Assembly: GCA_003216955.1 (NCBI GenBank)
Contig: QCHZ01000008.1
Location: 1 to 64,000, forward strand
Source: Prochlorococcus sp. AG-402-I21
Lineage (GTDB): Bacteria > Cyanobacteriota > Cyanobacteriia > PCC-6307 > Cyanobiaceae
Direction of reading: 5' to 3'
Length of the DNA: 64,000 bases
In this document: positions 15,729 through 25,258 of the stretch, one piece after another
Position numbering within the stretch: position 1 is the first letter of the stretch
Layout of the letters: every line of letters starts with the position of its first letter
The notes under the pieces: generated by a model
The model's database searches: none
What the model was told of the DNA's origin: nothing
What the model saw: the letters and a program-made list of their open reading frames with translations, nothing else
Position numbers and translations under genes: made by a program

Positions 15729-17447
15729 GTGTTGCGACTTGAGAAGATTAGTAAGATTTACCCTACTGGCGAAGTCTTGAAAGATGTCAGTTGGGAAATA
15801 AAAAATGGAGAGAGAATTGGTTTGGTTGGAGTTAATGGAGCAGGGAAATCAACACAATTAAAAATTATTGCTGGATTAGAAGATGCAACGGATGGGTCTT
15901 TGATTAGTGAAGGGGATCCATCTATTGCATATTTGAAACAGGAATTTGATGTTGACCTTTCAAGAACCGTCAGAGAAGAGTTATTCGAAGCATTCAAAGA
16001 GGCATCGGATTTAATTCACAGTCAAAAATTAATTCAAGAAAATATGGAATCTGAATTAGCATCCAGAGATCTGGATTATTTGGATTCATTAATCAAAGAA
16101 TTAAGTCTTATTCAAAGCAAATTTGAATCAATAAATGGCTACGATTTAGAGTCTCAAGTGGAAAAACTATTACCCACTATTGGTTTTAATCCAAATGAGG
16201 GAGACAGATTAGTTGGAGACTTCTCGGGTGGCTGGCAGATGAGAATAGCTTTAGGGAAAATTCTCTTGCAAAGTCCTGATTTATTATTATTAGATGAACC
16301 AACTAATCATTTAGATTTGGAAACTATTGAATGGCTAGAGAATTATTTACTTAATCAGAAAGTTGCCATGGTAATCGTTAGCCATGATAGATCTTTTTTA
16401 GATAAAGTTTGTACAAGAATTGTTAATACTGAACGAGGTCAATCTAAAAGTTATCTTGGGAATTACACATCATATCTTCAACAGAGAGATTTTGAATTGG
16501 AATCAACAAGAATTGCATACGAAAAACAGCAGAAGGATTTGCAAGTTCAAAAGGCATATATTGATAGATTCCGAGCTAGTGCTACAAGAAGTACACAAGC
16601 TAAAAGCAGAGAAAAGTTATTAGATAAAGTTGAAAAAATAGAAGCTCCTGAGAATAATCTTAAAGGACCTGTTTTTAAATTTATGGATGCTCCTCGAGGT
16701 GGTAAGGATATATTAAGTATTCAGGATTTAACGCATAGCTATGAAGATAATATTTTATTTTTAGGAGCTTTTCTGGAGCTTGAACCAGGAGAAAGAATAG
16801 CATTTTTAGGACCTAATGGTTCTGGAAAATCAACTTTGCTTCGACTAATTATGGGTTTAGAGGAACCTGATGAAGGATCTATTATGATAGGAAAATATAA
16901 TATTATTCCTAGTTATTTTGAGCAAAATCAGGCAGAAGCCTTACCATTAGAGAAAACCGTAATCGAGACAATTTCTGAGACTGTACCAAATTGGACCCAA
17001 ACAGAAGTAAGGTCTTTACTTGGTAGCTTCGGTTTAACTAATGATTCAGTTTTTAAGGAGGTTGGTCAGATAAGTGGAGGAGAAAAAGCAAGACTTGCTT
17101 TAGCTTTAATGATTATTAAACCATCAAATTTACTTATTCTAGATGAACCGACAAATCATTTAGATATACCTTCAAAGCAAATGCTAGAACATGCATTATC
17201 TAATTATAATGGAACTGCATTAATAGTTTCTCATGATAGATATTTTATTTCAAAAGTTGCAAATAAAATTGTAGAAATAAAAGATGGTCAATTAATTAAA
17301 TATCAGGGTGATTATCAATATTATAAAGAGAAAAAAATGGAAGAAGAAAAAGTGAAAGAAAAAGAATTAAAATTGGCTGAACGTGAAAGAAAAAGGTTGG
17401 CTAATCGAGAGAAACAGCGAAAGAAGAAAAAATTAAATAAAAAATAA
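15729..17447 (+). CDS. ABC-F family ATPase (ribosome-associated, Uup/YbiT-like)
   Basis: Two ABC cassettes lie in one chain without any membrane segment: the first with GVNGAGKST, FSGGWQMRIAL and [13 protein letters not shown], the second with GPNGSGKST, ISGGEKARLALAL and LLILDEPTNHLDI. The linker between them is the charged P-site tRNA interaction motif type (YEKQQKDLQVQKAYIDRFRA...). The C-terminus is a Lys/Glu-rich coil (KEKKMEEEKVKEKELKLAER). ABC-F proteins act in translation, resolving stalled or difficult ribosome states. GTG at 15729 is the start. It ends convergently with htrA. Confidence 0.9.
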   Translation: MLRLEKISKIYPTGEVLKDVSWEIKNGERIGLVGVNGAGKSTQLKIIAGLEDATDGSLISEGDPSIAYLKQEFDVDLSRTVREELFEAFKEASDLIHSQKLIQENMESELASRDLDYLDSLIKELSLIQSKFESINGYDLESQVEKLLPTIGFNPNEGDRLVGDFSGGWQMRIALGKILLQSPDLLLLDEPTNHLDLETIEWLENYLLNQKVAMVIVSHDRSFLDKVCTRIVNTERGQSKSYLGNYTSYLQQRDFELESTRIAYEKQQKDLQVQKAYIDRFRASATRSTQAKSREKLLDKVEKIEAPENNLKGPVFKFMDAPRGGKDILSIQDLTHSYEDNILFLGAFLELEPGERIAFLGPNGSGKSTLLRLIMGLEEPDEGSIMIGKYNIIPSYFEQNQAEALPLEKTVIETISETVPNWTQTEVRSLLGSFGLTNDSVFKEVGQISGGEKARLALALMIIKPSNLLILDEPTNHLDIPSKQMLEHALSNYNGTALIVSHDRYFISKVANKIVEIKDGQLIKYQGDYQYYKEKKMEEEKVKEKELKLAERERKRLANREKQRKKKKLNKK

Positions 17448-17455
17448 TGATTCTT

Positions 17456-17468
17456 GAAAATCGTTTTC
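17456..17468. terminator. small hairpin between convergent genes
   Basis: GAAAA-TCG-TTTTC lies in the 23-bp gap between the convergent ABC-F and HtrA stop codons. The stem is short and mostly A-T, with short T/A runs on either side, so it could serve as a weak bidirectional terminator. Confidence 0.3.
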
Positions 17469-17470
17469 AT

Positions 17471-18688
17471 TTATAGCTGCAGATCATAAATATCAATTGG
17501 TTTAATAATTTTTAAGAGCTCTATATTCTCTCTAAGTATTTTAATTTTCAGATTCGATTGAATATTATTCTTATTGATTTTTTGTACCACATCTGACGGA
17601 GTAAAAATCTTTTCATTATTGATTGCGATTATTAGATCATTAACTTTTAATCCGCCTTTCTCGGCAGGACCATTTGGCATCAAATATTTAATAATTGCAC
17701 CATTTTCTGTTTGGGAAAGAAAATTATTTTTTTGTTTAATATTGCTTGCAAGTGTAACTCCTATCATAGGGTGTTTGGCTCTACCATTTGTGATTAAATC
17801 TTTAGCGATTTTTCTAGCTCTATTTATTGGTATTGCAAAACCTAACCCTGCCCCTGGCCCTGAGCGAACAAGAGTATTAATACCAATCACTTCTCCATCC
17901 GAATTCAACAATGGCCCCCCAGAATTACCTGGATTAATCGCTGCATCAGTTTGAATGAGATCTATTCTTTTATCGGATATACCTAATTGAGCAACATCTC
18001 TATTTAGATTGCTAATTATTCCAAGAGTTACCGTATTTTCAAGTCCAAAAGGATTTCCAACTGCAATAGCCCAATCACCAACTTTTAAATTATTGGAGTC
18101 TCCTAATTTAGCGGTGGGCCAAGGGCCTTTTGATTTGAGTTTAATAACTGCAAGATCCGTTAAAGAATCTTCTCCAACAACACTTCCAAGTACTCTTCTT
18201 CCATCTGATAAACCCACTATGAGTTGATCAGTTTTTTCTACTACATGAGCATTGGTCAAGACTAGACCTTCTTCAGAAAAAATTACTCCACTACCTTGAC
18301 CTTTTTCAATTCGAGATCGCGGAACTCGGAGGCCTCGGAGACCAAAGAATCTTTCAAAATATGGATCATTTAAGATTCCAGGAGGAAACATGCCTTCACT
18401 TGAAGATAAAACTTTACGCTCCGTTTCAATTGTGACAACTGCATCTCCACTTATATTTAATGCTTTTGATACGAAGGATTGTTTAGTGCTTTTTTGTGGT
18501 GTTTCTAGTAATGCTTCATTGGAATGCAGCGGAGTTTCAAATCGGAAATTTAAAAAAATAAGAAAAACCAAAACAAAAATTTTAAAATATTTTTGTTGGG
18601 GTATTCTTAGGGATTCTATTAGTATTCCCTTTGCATCTAATCCATGCATGATTTTTTGAAAGGGATTAGTTTTTATTATCAAAATCAA
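17471..18688 (-). CDS. HtrA/Deg-type serine protease with one PDZ domain
   Basis: The protein has an N-terminal signal anchor (about residues 34-50, YFKIFVLVFLIFLNF), a trypsin-like domain with His148 (LTNAHVVEK), Asp178 (LTDLAVIKL) and Ser256 (NPGNSGGPLL), and one PDZ domain (about 300-400, MIGVTLASN and GPAEKGGLKVNDLIIAINN). Deg proteases handle damaged or misfolded proteins outside the cytoplasm or at the thylakoid membrane. One PDZ domain is the cyanobacterial HhoA/HhoB/HtrA pattern; which of the three this is cannot be said. A second in-frame ATG (18649) is a possible start and leaves the signal anchor intact. Confidence 0.92.
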   Translation of the reverse strand: MILIIKTNPFQKIMHGLDAKGILIESLRIPQQKYFKIFVLVFLIFLNFRFETPLHSNEALLETPQKSTKQSFVSKALNISGDAVVTIETERKVLSSSEGMFPPGILNDPYFERFFGLRGLRVPRSRIEKGQGSGVIFSEEGLVLTNAHVVEKTDQLIVGLSDGRRVLGSVVGEDSLTDLAVIKLKSKGPWPTAKLGDSNNLKVGDWAIAVGNPFGLENTVTLGIISNLNRDVAQLGISDKRIDLIQTDAAINPGNSGGPLLNSDGEVIGINTLVRSGPGAGLGFAIPINRARKIAKDLITNGRAKHPMIGVTLASNIKQKNNFLSQTENGAIIKYLMPNGPAEKGGLKVNDLIIAINNEKIFTPSDVVQKINKNNIQSNLKIKILRENIELLKIIKPIDIYDLQL

Positions 18689-18872
18689 TAATAGCTAATT
18701 TGAGAATTGAAAGATCCATTAATTTCATTACAGTAGATTTTTAATAAGAACTTATGTTTGAACTTTATTTCCTTTAGACTTCTGCTCTAGTATTTTTTTT
18801 TATGATGAAACTAGAATTTCTTCAAAACTTAATCTGACTTAAGGCCTTCAGTTTTTCTGTATCATTTTGAAA

Positions 18873-19151
18873 ATGTTGAGTAATTTTTTACCTTTTGTTT
18901 ATGGCCTTTCAGTTTTTGTTTTGTTAATTTTGGCTGCCAGGGTAATGATGAATGGTTTTTTCTCCGGTCAATCATTTTTAAAAACTCAAAATTCACTATC
19001 TAAGACAAGAAATGAGGATCGAACAGGTTTGGTTACTGTTCATCCTGAGCTTTTAAAAGAAGATGGCTGCATTACTGATGAAGATTTGCTCACAGTTCGT
19101 TTTTCAAAGGACACTGATCATCCACAATCATCTGAAAAGCCTTATGAATAG
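18873..19151 (+). CDS. DUF2973-type small membrane protein
   Basis: The 92-residue product begins MLSNFLPFVYG and has one N-terminal membrane helix (about residues 5-27) followed by a polar region with RNEDRTGLVTVHPELL and an acidic segment DGCITDEDLLTVRF. This matches the cyanobacterial DUF2973 pattern, a helix plus a TVHPE-type sequence. A TTG two codons upstream (18867) could also start it. Function is unknown. Confidence 0.7.
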   Translation: MLSNFLPFVYGLSVFVLLILAARVMMNGFFSGQSFLKTQNSLSKTRNEDRTGLVTVHPELLKEDGCITDEDLLTVRFSKDTDHPQSSEKPYE

Positions 19152-19205
19152 TTTTCATTAGATTTTTTTAATTGACATTCAATAGTTCTCAGAGAGGTTT
19201 TAATT

Positions 19206-19589
19206 TTGGAACAAAGAACCCGCATAGTCGCTGCAGTTTTGAAAAACATGAAGTTACCTCCAAGGTTTCGTCTTAGATTATTAAAGGAAGATCCAGTCAG
19301 GCTCGAACTAAGTCTTACCCCAGCATATGGAAAAGATCCTATTCAAGTTGGGTTAGTAGAATCTCTTGATTTAGTTGCCAGACGTGATAGGGAAGGAAGA
19401 ATGCCTAGAGATTTACAAGGAACATGGGATTGGACAGTGCGACACGGGGAGGTTAGTACTGGAGGATGGAATCCTTATTTAAAAGAAGCTCTTCAAACAA
19501 TGTTCGAAACTGGATTACCAGCAATTATTTATGAGGAGCTAACTGGAGAGGATTATCATCCAGTTGATGGCGCAAGACACGTTAGATAG
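19206..19589 (+). CDS. conserved-type cyanobacterial hypothetical protein (127 aa)
   Basis: A soluble protein begins at TTG 19206, preceded by AGAGAGG at 19191-19197. It is rich in Arg/Lys and has the sequence MPRDLQGTWDWTVRHGEVSTGG followed by NPYLKEALQTMFETGLPAI. No cofactor or catalytic motif is recognised. Its length, codon use and position 54 bp after the DUF2973 gene support it as real. I do not know the family. Confidence 0.75.
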   Translation: MEQRTRIVAAVLKNMKLPPRFRLRLLKEDPVRLELSLTPAYGKDPIQVGLVESLDLVARRDREGRMPRDLQGTWDWTVRHGEVSTGGWNPYLKEALQTMFETGLPAIIYEELTGEDYHPVDGARHVR

Positions 19590-19690
19590 GTTTTGAAAAA
19601 TTTAAAAATCAATTAATTTTTAGAGTCAATTTATATGTTTTCTCATTGTGAGCATTTCTTTAGTATTATTGAATTGATTTTGATTTACAA

Positions 19691-19837
19691 ATGAAAGATA
19701 ACTTCGAACCTCGTTATGGATTTGTCAATTTTGCTGAAATATGGAATGGCCGATTAGCCATGATGGGTATTTTAATAGGTTTAACAACAGAGCTTTTAAC
19801 AGGGCAAGGAATATTAACTCAAATGGGAATCGGTTGA
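19691..19837 (+). CDS. high-light-inducible protein (Hli/SCP), one-helix chlorophyll-binding protein
   Basis: The 48-residue protein carries the chlorophyll-binding helix motif FAEIWNGRLAMMGILIGLTTE, with Glu16, Asn19 and Arg21 as the ligand and salt-bridge residues of the LHC-like family. The N-terminus (MKDNFEPRYGFVNF) is short and follows the usual R-F/Y-G-F pattern. Hli proteins bind chlorophyll and carotenoid and protect photosystem assembly under excess light. The C-terminus GQGILTQMGIG is the typical end. Prochlorococcus genomes hold many hli genes; this one stands alone, 33 bp before xseA. Confidence 0.92.
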   Translation: MKDNFEPRYGFVNFAEIWNGRLAMMGILIGLTTELLTGQGILTQMGIG

Positions 19838-19870
19838 AAAATTAAAAAATATTTTTTTATTTTTAATAGT

Positions 19871-21034
19871 TTGACTTATCTTAAAAACGGTAATAAACAA
19901 ACTCTAACTACATATAGTGTTAAAGAATTAAACGAATCTATCGGTTTATTACTATCAATAGGATTTGCACCAAAATTTATACTGAAAGCAACTGTTTCTA
20001 AATCGCAAATCAAAAAAGGTCATTTATGGCTGACTTTAAGTGATGGGCAAGCAAGTATAGATGGGGTTGCATGGTCATCTACCATAAAGTCTTTAAAATT
20101 TTTGCCGAATCAAGATGATGGAGTAGTGATTATTGGCAAATTAAATTTTTGGGAATCTCAAGCAAGATTATCTGTACAAGTTCTTGATATTCAAACAAGT
20201 ATTTCTACTGTGCTTAAGAAGTTCGAAATAGTTAAATCGAAACTTCTCAAGGAGGGTTTGATAGATGATTCATTACGAAAAAAATTACCAAAATACCCTC
20301 ATTCAATTGGAATTCTCACAAGTGTTCCAAGCTCTGCTTTGGCTGACATGCTTAGAACATCTAAGGAAAGATGGCCATTAACCAAATTGCAAATAATTCC
20401 TATTCCTGTTCAAGGTAATAATGAAAATGAATTGAAATCTATTTTAAGTAAATTAAAGATAAATAATTTAAAATTAGATGCTTTAATCATAGCTAGAGGA
20501 GGCGGAAGCAGAGAAGATTTAATGTTGTTCGATAGTGAAATCATAGCTAGAGAGATAGCAGCACTTCCTTTACCAGTAATTACAGGAATAGGTCATGAAG
20601 ACGATCTAACAATCGCTGATCTTGTTTCAGATCATAGATCTGCTACTCCAACCGCTGCGATTGTTGATCTATTACCCTCAAGAGAAATTGAAAAATATAA
20701 TTTTTTACAAAATAAAAAAATACTCAAAGATTATTTGAAAAGATTTTTTCATAACAAAAAGAAATTTTTGCTTACAAAAAAATCTTTTTTTCAAGCTCAT
20801 TCACCAAGACTATTAATTAAACACAAAAGAACAAAAATAAATTATATGGTTGAGCTTTTAAATGCACTTTCTCCAGAAAAATTGTTAAAACGAGGTTTTG
20901 CATTAATTACTGACGAATCAGGAAATTCGATTTATGGTATAAAAAAAGTCAAGAAAAAAGATAAGTTATTAATTCAATTTTCTGATGGAAAAATTACAGT
21001 AGAGGTTAATAGTCTTAATTATGATAAAATATAA
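19871..21034 (+). CDS. xseA: exodeoxyribonuclease VII large subunit
   Basis: XseA with XseB degrades single-stranded DNA. The N-terminal OB domain is followed by the catalytic region with IGILTSVPSSALADML, DALIIARGGGSREDLMLFDSE, PVITGIGHEDDLTIADLVSDHRSATPTAA. The final S1-like segment reads LLKRGFALITDESGNSI. The 387 residues are slightly short because the long coiled-coil region is reduced, which is common in small genomes. TTG at 19871 is the start. xseB follows 27 bp later. Confidence 0.93.
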   Translation: MTYLKNGNKQTLTTYSVKELNESIGLLLSIGFAPKFILKATVSKSQIKKGHLWLTLSDGQASIDGVAWSSTIKSLKFLPNQDDGVVIIGKLNFWESQARLSVQVLDIQTSISTVLKKFEIVKSKLLKEGLIDDSLRKKLPKYPHSIGILTSVPSSALADMLRTSKERWPLTKLQIIPIPVQGNNENELKSILSKLKINNLKLDALIIARGGGSREDLMLFDSEIIAREIAALPLPVITGIGHEDDLTIADLVSDHRSATPTAAIVDLLPSREIEKYNFLQNKKILKDYLKRFFHNKKKFLLTKKSFFQAHSPRLLIKHKRTKINYMVELLNALSPEKLLKRGFALITDESGNSIYGIKKVKKKDKLLIQFSDGKITVEVNSLNYDKI

Positions 21035-21061
21035 ATTTATTAAATAAAAATTTTCTAGTCA

Positions 21062-21352
21062 ATGCCATTTTCAGATGAAGTCACTAGAGATCATTTATCA
21101 ATGTCTAACAAAGTTATTAACAAGAAAAATATAGAAAGTTTAAAAAAAGATATTCATAAATTAAGTTATGAAGAATCCATATCTGAATTGGAGAGTATCT
21201 TAATTAATGTAAAAGATGAAAATATTTCACTTGATAAAATTAAGATTAATTATATTAAAGGTCATTTACTTCTAAAACATTGCGAGGAACTTCTGCAGTT
21301 TGTTGAACAAGAGATTAATGAAATTAATCCGGAATTTTTGAAAATAGATTAA
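21062..21352 (+). CDS. xseB: exodeoxyribonuclease VII small subunit
   Basis: The 96-residue protein contains the XseB core LSYEESISELESILINVKDENISLDK, with the later HCEELLQFVEQEINEI helix. An N-terminal extension of about 30 residues precedes it; an internal Met (MSNKV) could be the true start. It lies just after xseA and ends 2 bp from the convergent zinc-ribbon gene. Confidence 0.85.
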   Translation: MPFSDEVTRDHLSMSNKVINKKNIESLKKDIHKLSYEESISELESILINVKDENISLDKIKINYIKGHLLLKHCEELLQFVEQEINEINPEFLKID

Positions 21353-21354
21353 TT

Positions 21355-21684
21355 TTATAATTCTATATCTTCAGATTTTATATCAATTGTTGCTGCACTC
21401 GCTGGAATATTTTCAAGAATATCTGTGGTTTTTTTTGTGGTTGTTCCACAAATTGGACAAATCATTTGACTGTTAAGAAAGCTTGAGCCACATGCTTCAC
21501 AGGTTTGTACTTTTGATTGGATTCTTTTCCAAGTAAACCATCCAATTCCTCCTAAGATTAATGGTATTATTGTAATGATAAGGAATATTCCACCTGCTAA
21601 ATCAATAATCAATTTCCCAGCTGGTGTAGGTAAAATAACAAGTAATAGAAACACCATCCAAACCAATGAAGATGGCTTATTCAT
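21355..21684 (-). CDS. zinc-ribbon membrane protein
   Basis: The 109-residue protein has two hydrophobic helices (about residues 8-20 and 26-50) followed by a cytoplasmic zinc ribbon with Cys62, Cys65, Cys76 and Cys79 (CEACGSSF, CPICGTTT). The last 25 residues are acidic. The zinc ribbon may bind a protein or nucleic acid partner near the membrane; the function is unknown. It ends beside xseB and its upstream region has an ATTT repeat. Confidence 0.75.
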   Translation of the reverse strand: MNKPSSLVWMVFLLLVILPTPAGKLIIDLAGGIFLIITIIPLILGGIGWFTWKRIQSKVQTCEACGSSFLNSQMICPICGTTTKKTTDILENIPASAATIDIKSEDIEL

Positions 21685-21697
21685 GAGTAGTTAAGAG

Positions 21698-21721
21698 ATT
21701 TATTTATTTATTTATTTATTA
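21698..21721. repeat. (ATTT)n tetranucleotide repeat
   Basis: Five perfect ATTT units and a partial sixth lie 14-37 bp upstream of the zinc-ribbon gene start. Such a tract can change length by slipped-strand pairing and is in the promoter/leader position of that gene. Confidence 0.7.
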
Positions 21722-21754
21722 TAATTTGAAATTTGTTACTTGTTTCATTAATGT

Positions 21755-22669
21755 TTAAACGTATCGATTGCGACGCATGCTTGCAATGACAACACTCCAA
21801 CATTGACCAAAATAAATAATCACTCCTACCATCCAAACCCAAAGGGTCAATACTAGTACTCCACCAATGAATCCATAAGCTTGAAATCTTGCTCCCAACG
21901 AGAGGATACTTCTACTGACTGCTAAATTTAGAATTGTTAGCAAAGTTCCAATCATAAAAGCCCCAGGTATGAGTGGCTTTAGAGGCACTCTTCTACTAGG
22001 GAGTAAACCCTGTAAAAGTAATGCCATAGTTGAAAAACCTATCAGAGGAAGTATAAATTGACCCACTTGAAGTACAGGTATTTTTGTGATTGCATTTTCA
22101 ATCCAAGGGGTTGTGTTGGCTAAGTCCTCCAAAACTGCCTCAGGAATCATACGAATATTTGCACTGATTTGATCGATAACCATTAAAATTCCAACTAAAA
22201 GAACTACGAAAAAAGCTTCAATACGATTTCTAATAAATCGAAACGCTTGAATTTTTAGGGGATCAGGCTTTGATTTAACTGGTAGAACATCTTCCCATAA
22301 TCGATCAGCTCCTCTTTGCAATGTTAGATATGCATTGCCAGCAGTGATCATTAAAAACATTGCCCCTAGTATTCCTGCTCCAAACCCTTGATTAATTAAT
22401 TGTTCTAAAGTTGATGCGACCAATGCTATTACTTCCGAGGGTAAAACTTCAGCAGTTAATTCGATTATTCTTTGCTCTATGCCTTGCTGTTTGCCTAAAA
22501 ACCATGATGCAACTGATAGAGATATTAGTAATATTGGAAAAAAGGATTGAAGAGTGTAGTAAGCAAATGCTGCGCTTAAATCTACGCAATCACATTTGGA
22601 CCATCTTTCATAAGCGCTCCAGAGGCTACTAAAAAACCATCTTGCTTTTTTGCTCCAGTTCAAGCCCAC
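21755..22669 (-). CDS. YihY/BrkB-family inner membrane protein
   Basis: The 304-residue protein has six hydrophobic helices and the family features: AAFAYYTLQSFFPILLISLS near the N-terminus, GNAYLTLQRGADRLW in the middle and GFIGGVLVLTLWVWMVGVIIYFGQ at the C-terminus. The old name ribonuclease BN for this family was wrong; the role is unknown, perhaps transport. The gene stands alone with about 138 bp to the next minus-strand gene upstream of its end partner. Confidence 0.88.
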   Translation of the reverse strand: MGLNWSKKARWFFSSLWSAYERWSKCDCVDLSAAFAYYTLQSFFPILLISLSVASWFLGKQQGIEQRIIELTAEVLPSEVIALVASTLEQLINQGFGAGILGAMFLMITAGNAYLTLQRGADRLWEDVLPVKSKPDPLKIQAFRFIRNRIEAFFVVLLVGILMVIDQISANIRMIPEAVLEDLANTTPWIENAITKIPVLQVGQFILPLIGFSTMALLLQGLLPSRRVPLKPLIPGAFMIGTLLTILNLAVSRSILSLGARFQAYGFIGGVLVLTLWVWMVGVIIYFGQCWSVVIASMRRNRYV

Positions 22670-22807
22670 TTTGGTTTTAAAATATTTACTATTACGCTAC
22701 CTCCTAGGGAGAGAATTTTTCTTAGTTGAATCGATAGATTTAAAATCATAAATTGTTTTAGTGAAGCTAATTTTATTATTTAATGAAAATAAAAAGCAGT
22801 TCTTTAA

Positions 22808-23626
22808 TTATCTATCTTCTATTAAGGCAGTCGCCCATGGCAGCATGTTTTTCAACTGATCTTCGGAAGATGCAGTTACTAATGGGAAATTCACCGAAGT
22901 AAGATCTGTTCCACAAATAATATTTTTTGGATTAGTGTCCAACCAATGGATTAGACAATTAAGTTCTTCAAGTATCAACCACGCCGCTGCAACATCCCAG
23001 ATTTTTGGTGTTGCCTCTAAAGCAGCAATGGTTTGACCTATTGCAACACTAGTCATATTTAAACTAGAGACTCCAAGTAGTCTTATTTTTCCTGGGAAAG
23101 TCTGTTCTGGCTTCATTTGTAAAACTTTAATTGACCGGCTACAAAGAGAAATGCAGTCACTATTTTTTTTGAAGCGAGATTCAGGTTTAAGGGGCTTGTC
23201 GTTTAGCCAAACTCCTTTTCCTTTTATTGCGAAAATTCGTTTTTTCAGTGCTGGTATGTCAAGAAAGGCTGTCTCAGGTTCCCCATTGGTGAATCTTGCT
23301 ATTGAGATTGCCCAGTAAGGAATGCCTGCTGCAAAATTAGTTGTGCCATCGAGCGGGTCAACTACCCAATATGCACTTGAGCTTGGAATTGACTTCTTAC
23401 CTTCTTCACTAAGCACGCCTTCTCCAGGAGCAATTTTTGATAACCCTTGAACTATGGTTTTATCACTCCATCTATCACACTCTGTAATAAGTGTTCCATC
23501 AGGCTTTATGTCAGAGTTGATTTGACCAAAATCTTGAAGTTGACGTTTTCCAACTTCATCAACTAATCGATGAATTGCTATTAGTTGAGTGTTACTGAGA
23601 GGTTTAGATATTGGGTTTTGATTCAT
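22808..23626 (-). CDS. inositol-monophosphatase-family phosphatase
   Basis: The 272-residue enzyme has the Li-sensitive phosphatase motifs: Glu74/Glu75 in GVLSEEG, DPLDGTTNF (90-98) and the C-terminal WDVAAAW (210-216). Mg2+ binding residues are Glu, Asp90, Asp93 and Asp211. The family includes inositol monophosphatase, histidinol phosphatase (HisN) and CysQ; the substrate cannot be decided from sequence alone. It is followed by the TolC-like gene on the same strand but upstream in transcription order. Confidence 0.88.
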   Translation of the reverse strand: MNQNPISKPLSNTQLIAIHRLVDEVGKRQLQDFGQINSDIKPDGTLITECDRWSDKTIVQGLSKIAPGEGVLSEEGKKSIPSSSAYWVVDPLDGTTNFAAGIPYWAISIARFTNGEPETAFLDIPALKKRIFAIKGKGVWLNDKPLKPESRFKKNSDCISLCSRSIKVLQMKPEQTFPGKIRLLGVSSLNMTSVAIGQTIAALEATPKIWDVAAAWLILEELNCLIHWLDTNPKNIICGTDLTSVNFPLVTASSEDQLKNMLPWATALIEDR

Positions 23627-23643
23627 TTTTATTCAGTGAAAAT

Positions 23644-25221
23644 CTAAAGCTGACATAAAGGAATTAAATTCGATTCATAGAGATTTGATTGGCTATCTAC
23701 ATTGCTTTGATTTTGTTGATTGACTTTGATATCACATGGTTTGATGTTATCTACGCCCGTTTGTCTACTTAAATCAGCTAATAAGGTGTTATAGCTAGTG
23801 ACAGAAATAATATAACGAACTTCAGAATCAGTTAAATCTCTTTGGTTATTTACAACTTCTCGTTGTGTTGTAATACCTGATTTGAATCTGAGCTTGGCAA
23901 GTCTTAGAGACTCTCTTGCGGATAACACTTCTGTATAAGATGCAGAAATATTTAGTTTTGCTGATTCTAGTTTGAAGAATATTTCCTCAACTTCTTTTCT
24001 AATCTGAGCCCTTCTTGAAGCAAAATTTAGCTTTGCTTCTTTTGCTTTACTTTTATTGTAATTATATAAAGATCTTGAATTACCTCCATCAAAAATAAAC
24101 CATGTTGCATTGAGACCAATGGTGTTAGAAAAGCTGGAGGAGGTATTTCTAGTATTTGGGGATATTTGATTTAACTCACCTTTCGCAAATGAAGAGGTAG
24201 ATGTATTAACTATGCTTAATTTGGGTTGTCCTGCAGCAAGTGCGGCATTGGCATTATTATTGTTAATCGATATATCTAAGATGATACTTTCAAGTTCCTC
24301 TCTTGAATTATAGGCAGCAATAATACTATCCTCTAATGACAAATCCCATATACCTGTTACATGAGTTTTTGAACCAATTAATGGTGTGACATCTTCTGGA
24401 AAATTAAGTATTTCAGCAAGAGATCTTTGACCTATCTTTTGATCTCCTAATTTAATATTAAATAACTGCTGATCTCTGGCTAATTGTGTTTTGGCTTCTA
24501 GAACGTCTAGTTTCGTACCAATACCGGATTCAAATCTAATCTCTGCGTCTCTTAATCCAAGAGTCGAGGATTCAATTGACTTCTTTGCTACTTCTATTTC
24601 CTCATTTGCTTTTTGCAAATTGAAATAACGTTTTTTGGCCTCTAATTTTAAATCTCTTAAAACTATTGAATACGAATATTTTGACTTTTCAAAACTATCT
24701 CTAGCTGAGGCTATCTCTGGAACTCTTGCAGGATTAATTAAATCCCATCTAATTTGAGCTGAGATAGACGAGCTCCATTGTTTACTTGAAGTGTCTTGTA
24801 TTAAACTTGAATCATTGTAATTATTAGATTCAAAATATTGAGGAATTCCATTAGCAGTTAGATTTAATGTCGGGTACCAGGATGATAATGAACTTTTTAA
24901 GATTGATTTAGCTTGCTCAACTCTTTCTATGTAAATTTTTATTGTTCGATTGTTATTTATAAGTATGTTTTCTAATTGATCGAGATTAACGTTTTTATAG
25001 GTTTTTACTAAAACTTCTCGCGATCTAGAGGGTAAAAAAAGATCTTCAGGTGAATTTAATTCATATAAGACTTCTTGTTGTTTTTGACTTTGAATTTTAC
25101 TTAATTCTACTTTTGTCTTTACATTAGAGTTTACTTTTTGCGAACTAGTAGCCCATAAAGGATTTAGTCCAGATATAAATAAACCTGCAACAATTAGGAA
25201 CTTTCTCTTCACTCTCCTCAT
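23644..25221 (-). CDS. TolC-family outer membrane efflux protein
   Basis: Two TolC/OEP repeats are visible: long coiled helices with SKYSYSIVLRDLKLEAKKRYFNLQKANEEI and RFESGIGTKLDVLEAKTQLARDQ in the first half, and the matching RFKSGITTQREVVNNQRDLTDSEVRY in the second. These trimeric channels serve type I secretion and drug efflux. The ATG at 25221 gives a proper signal peptide (MRRVKRKFLIVAGLFISG, cut near LWA); a start at 25272 adds 17 residues that overlap the DUF512 gene by 14 bp. No partner pump gene is nearby. It is transcribed after the DUF512 gene. Confidence 0.88.
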   Translation of the reverse strand: MRRVKRKFLIVAGLFISGLNPLWATSSQKVNSNVKTKVELSKIQSQKQQEVLYELNSPEDLFLPSRSREVLVKTYKNVNLDQLENILINNNRTIKIYIERVEQAKSILKSSLSSWYPTLNLTANGIPQYFESNNYNDSSLIQDTSSKQWSSSISAQIRWDLINPARVPEIASARDSFEKSKYSYSIVLRDLKLEAKKRYFNLQKANEEIEVAKKSIESSTLGLRDAEIRFESGIGTKLDVLEAKTQLARDQQLFNIKLGDQKIGQRSLAEILNFPEDVTPLIGSKTHVTGIWDLSLEDSIIAAYNSREELESIILDISINNNNANAALAAGQPKLSIVNTSTSSFAKGELNQISPNTRNTSSSFSNTIGLNATWFIFDGGNSRSLYNYNKSKAKEAKLNFASRRAQIRKEVEEIFFKLESAKLNISASYTEVLSARESLRLAKLRFKSGITTQREVVNNQRDLTDSEVRYIISVTSYNTLLADLSRQTGVDNIKPCDIKVNQQNQSNVDSQSNLYESNLIPLCQL

Positions 25222-25258
25222 AGTTATAAGAAAAACTGAGATGGATTTAGTAAAACAA

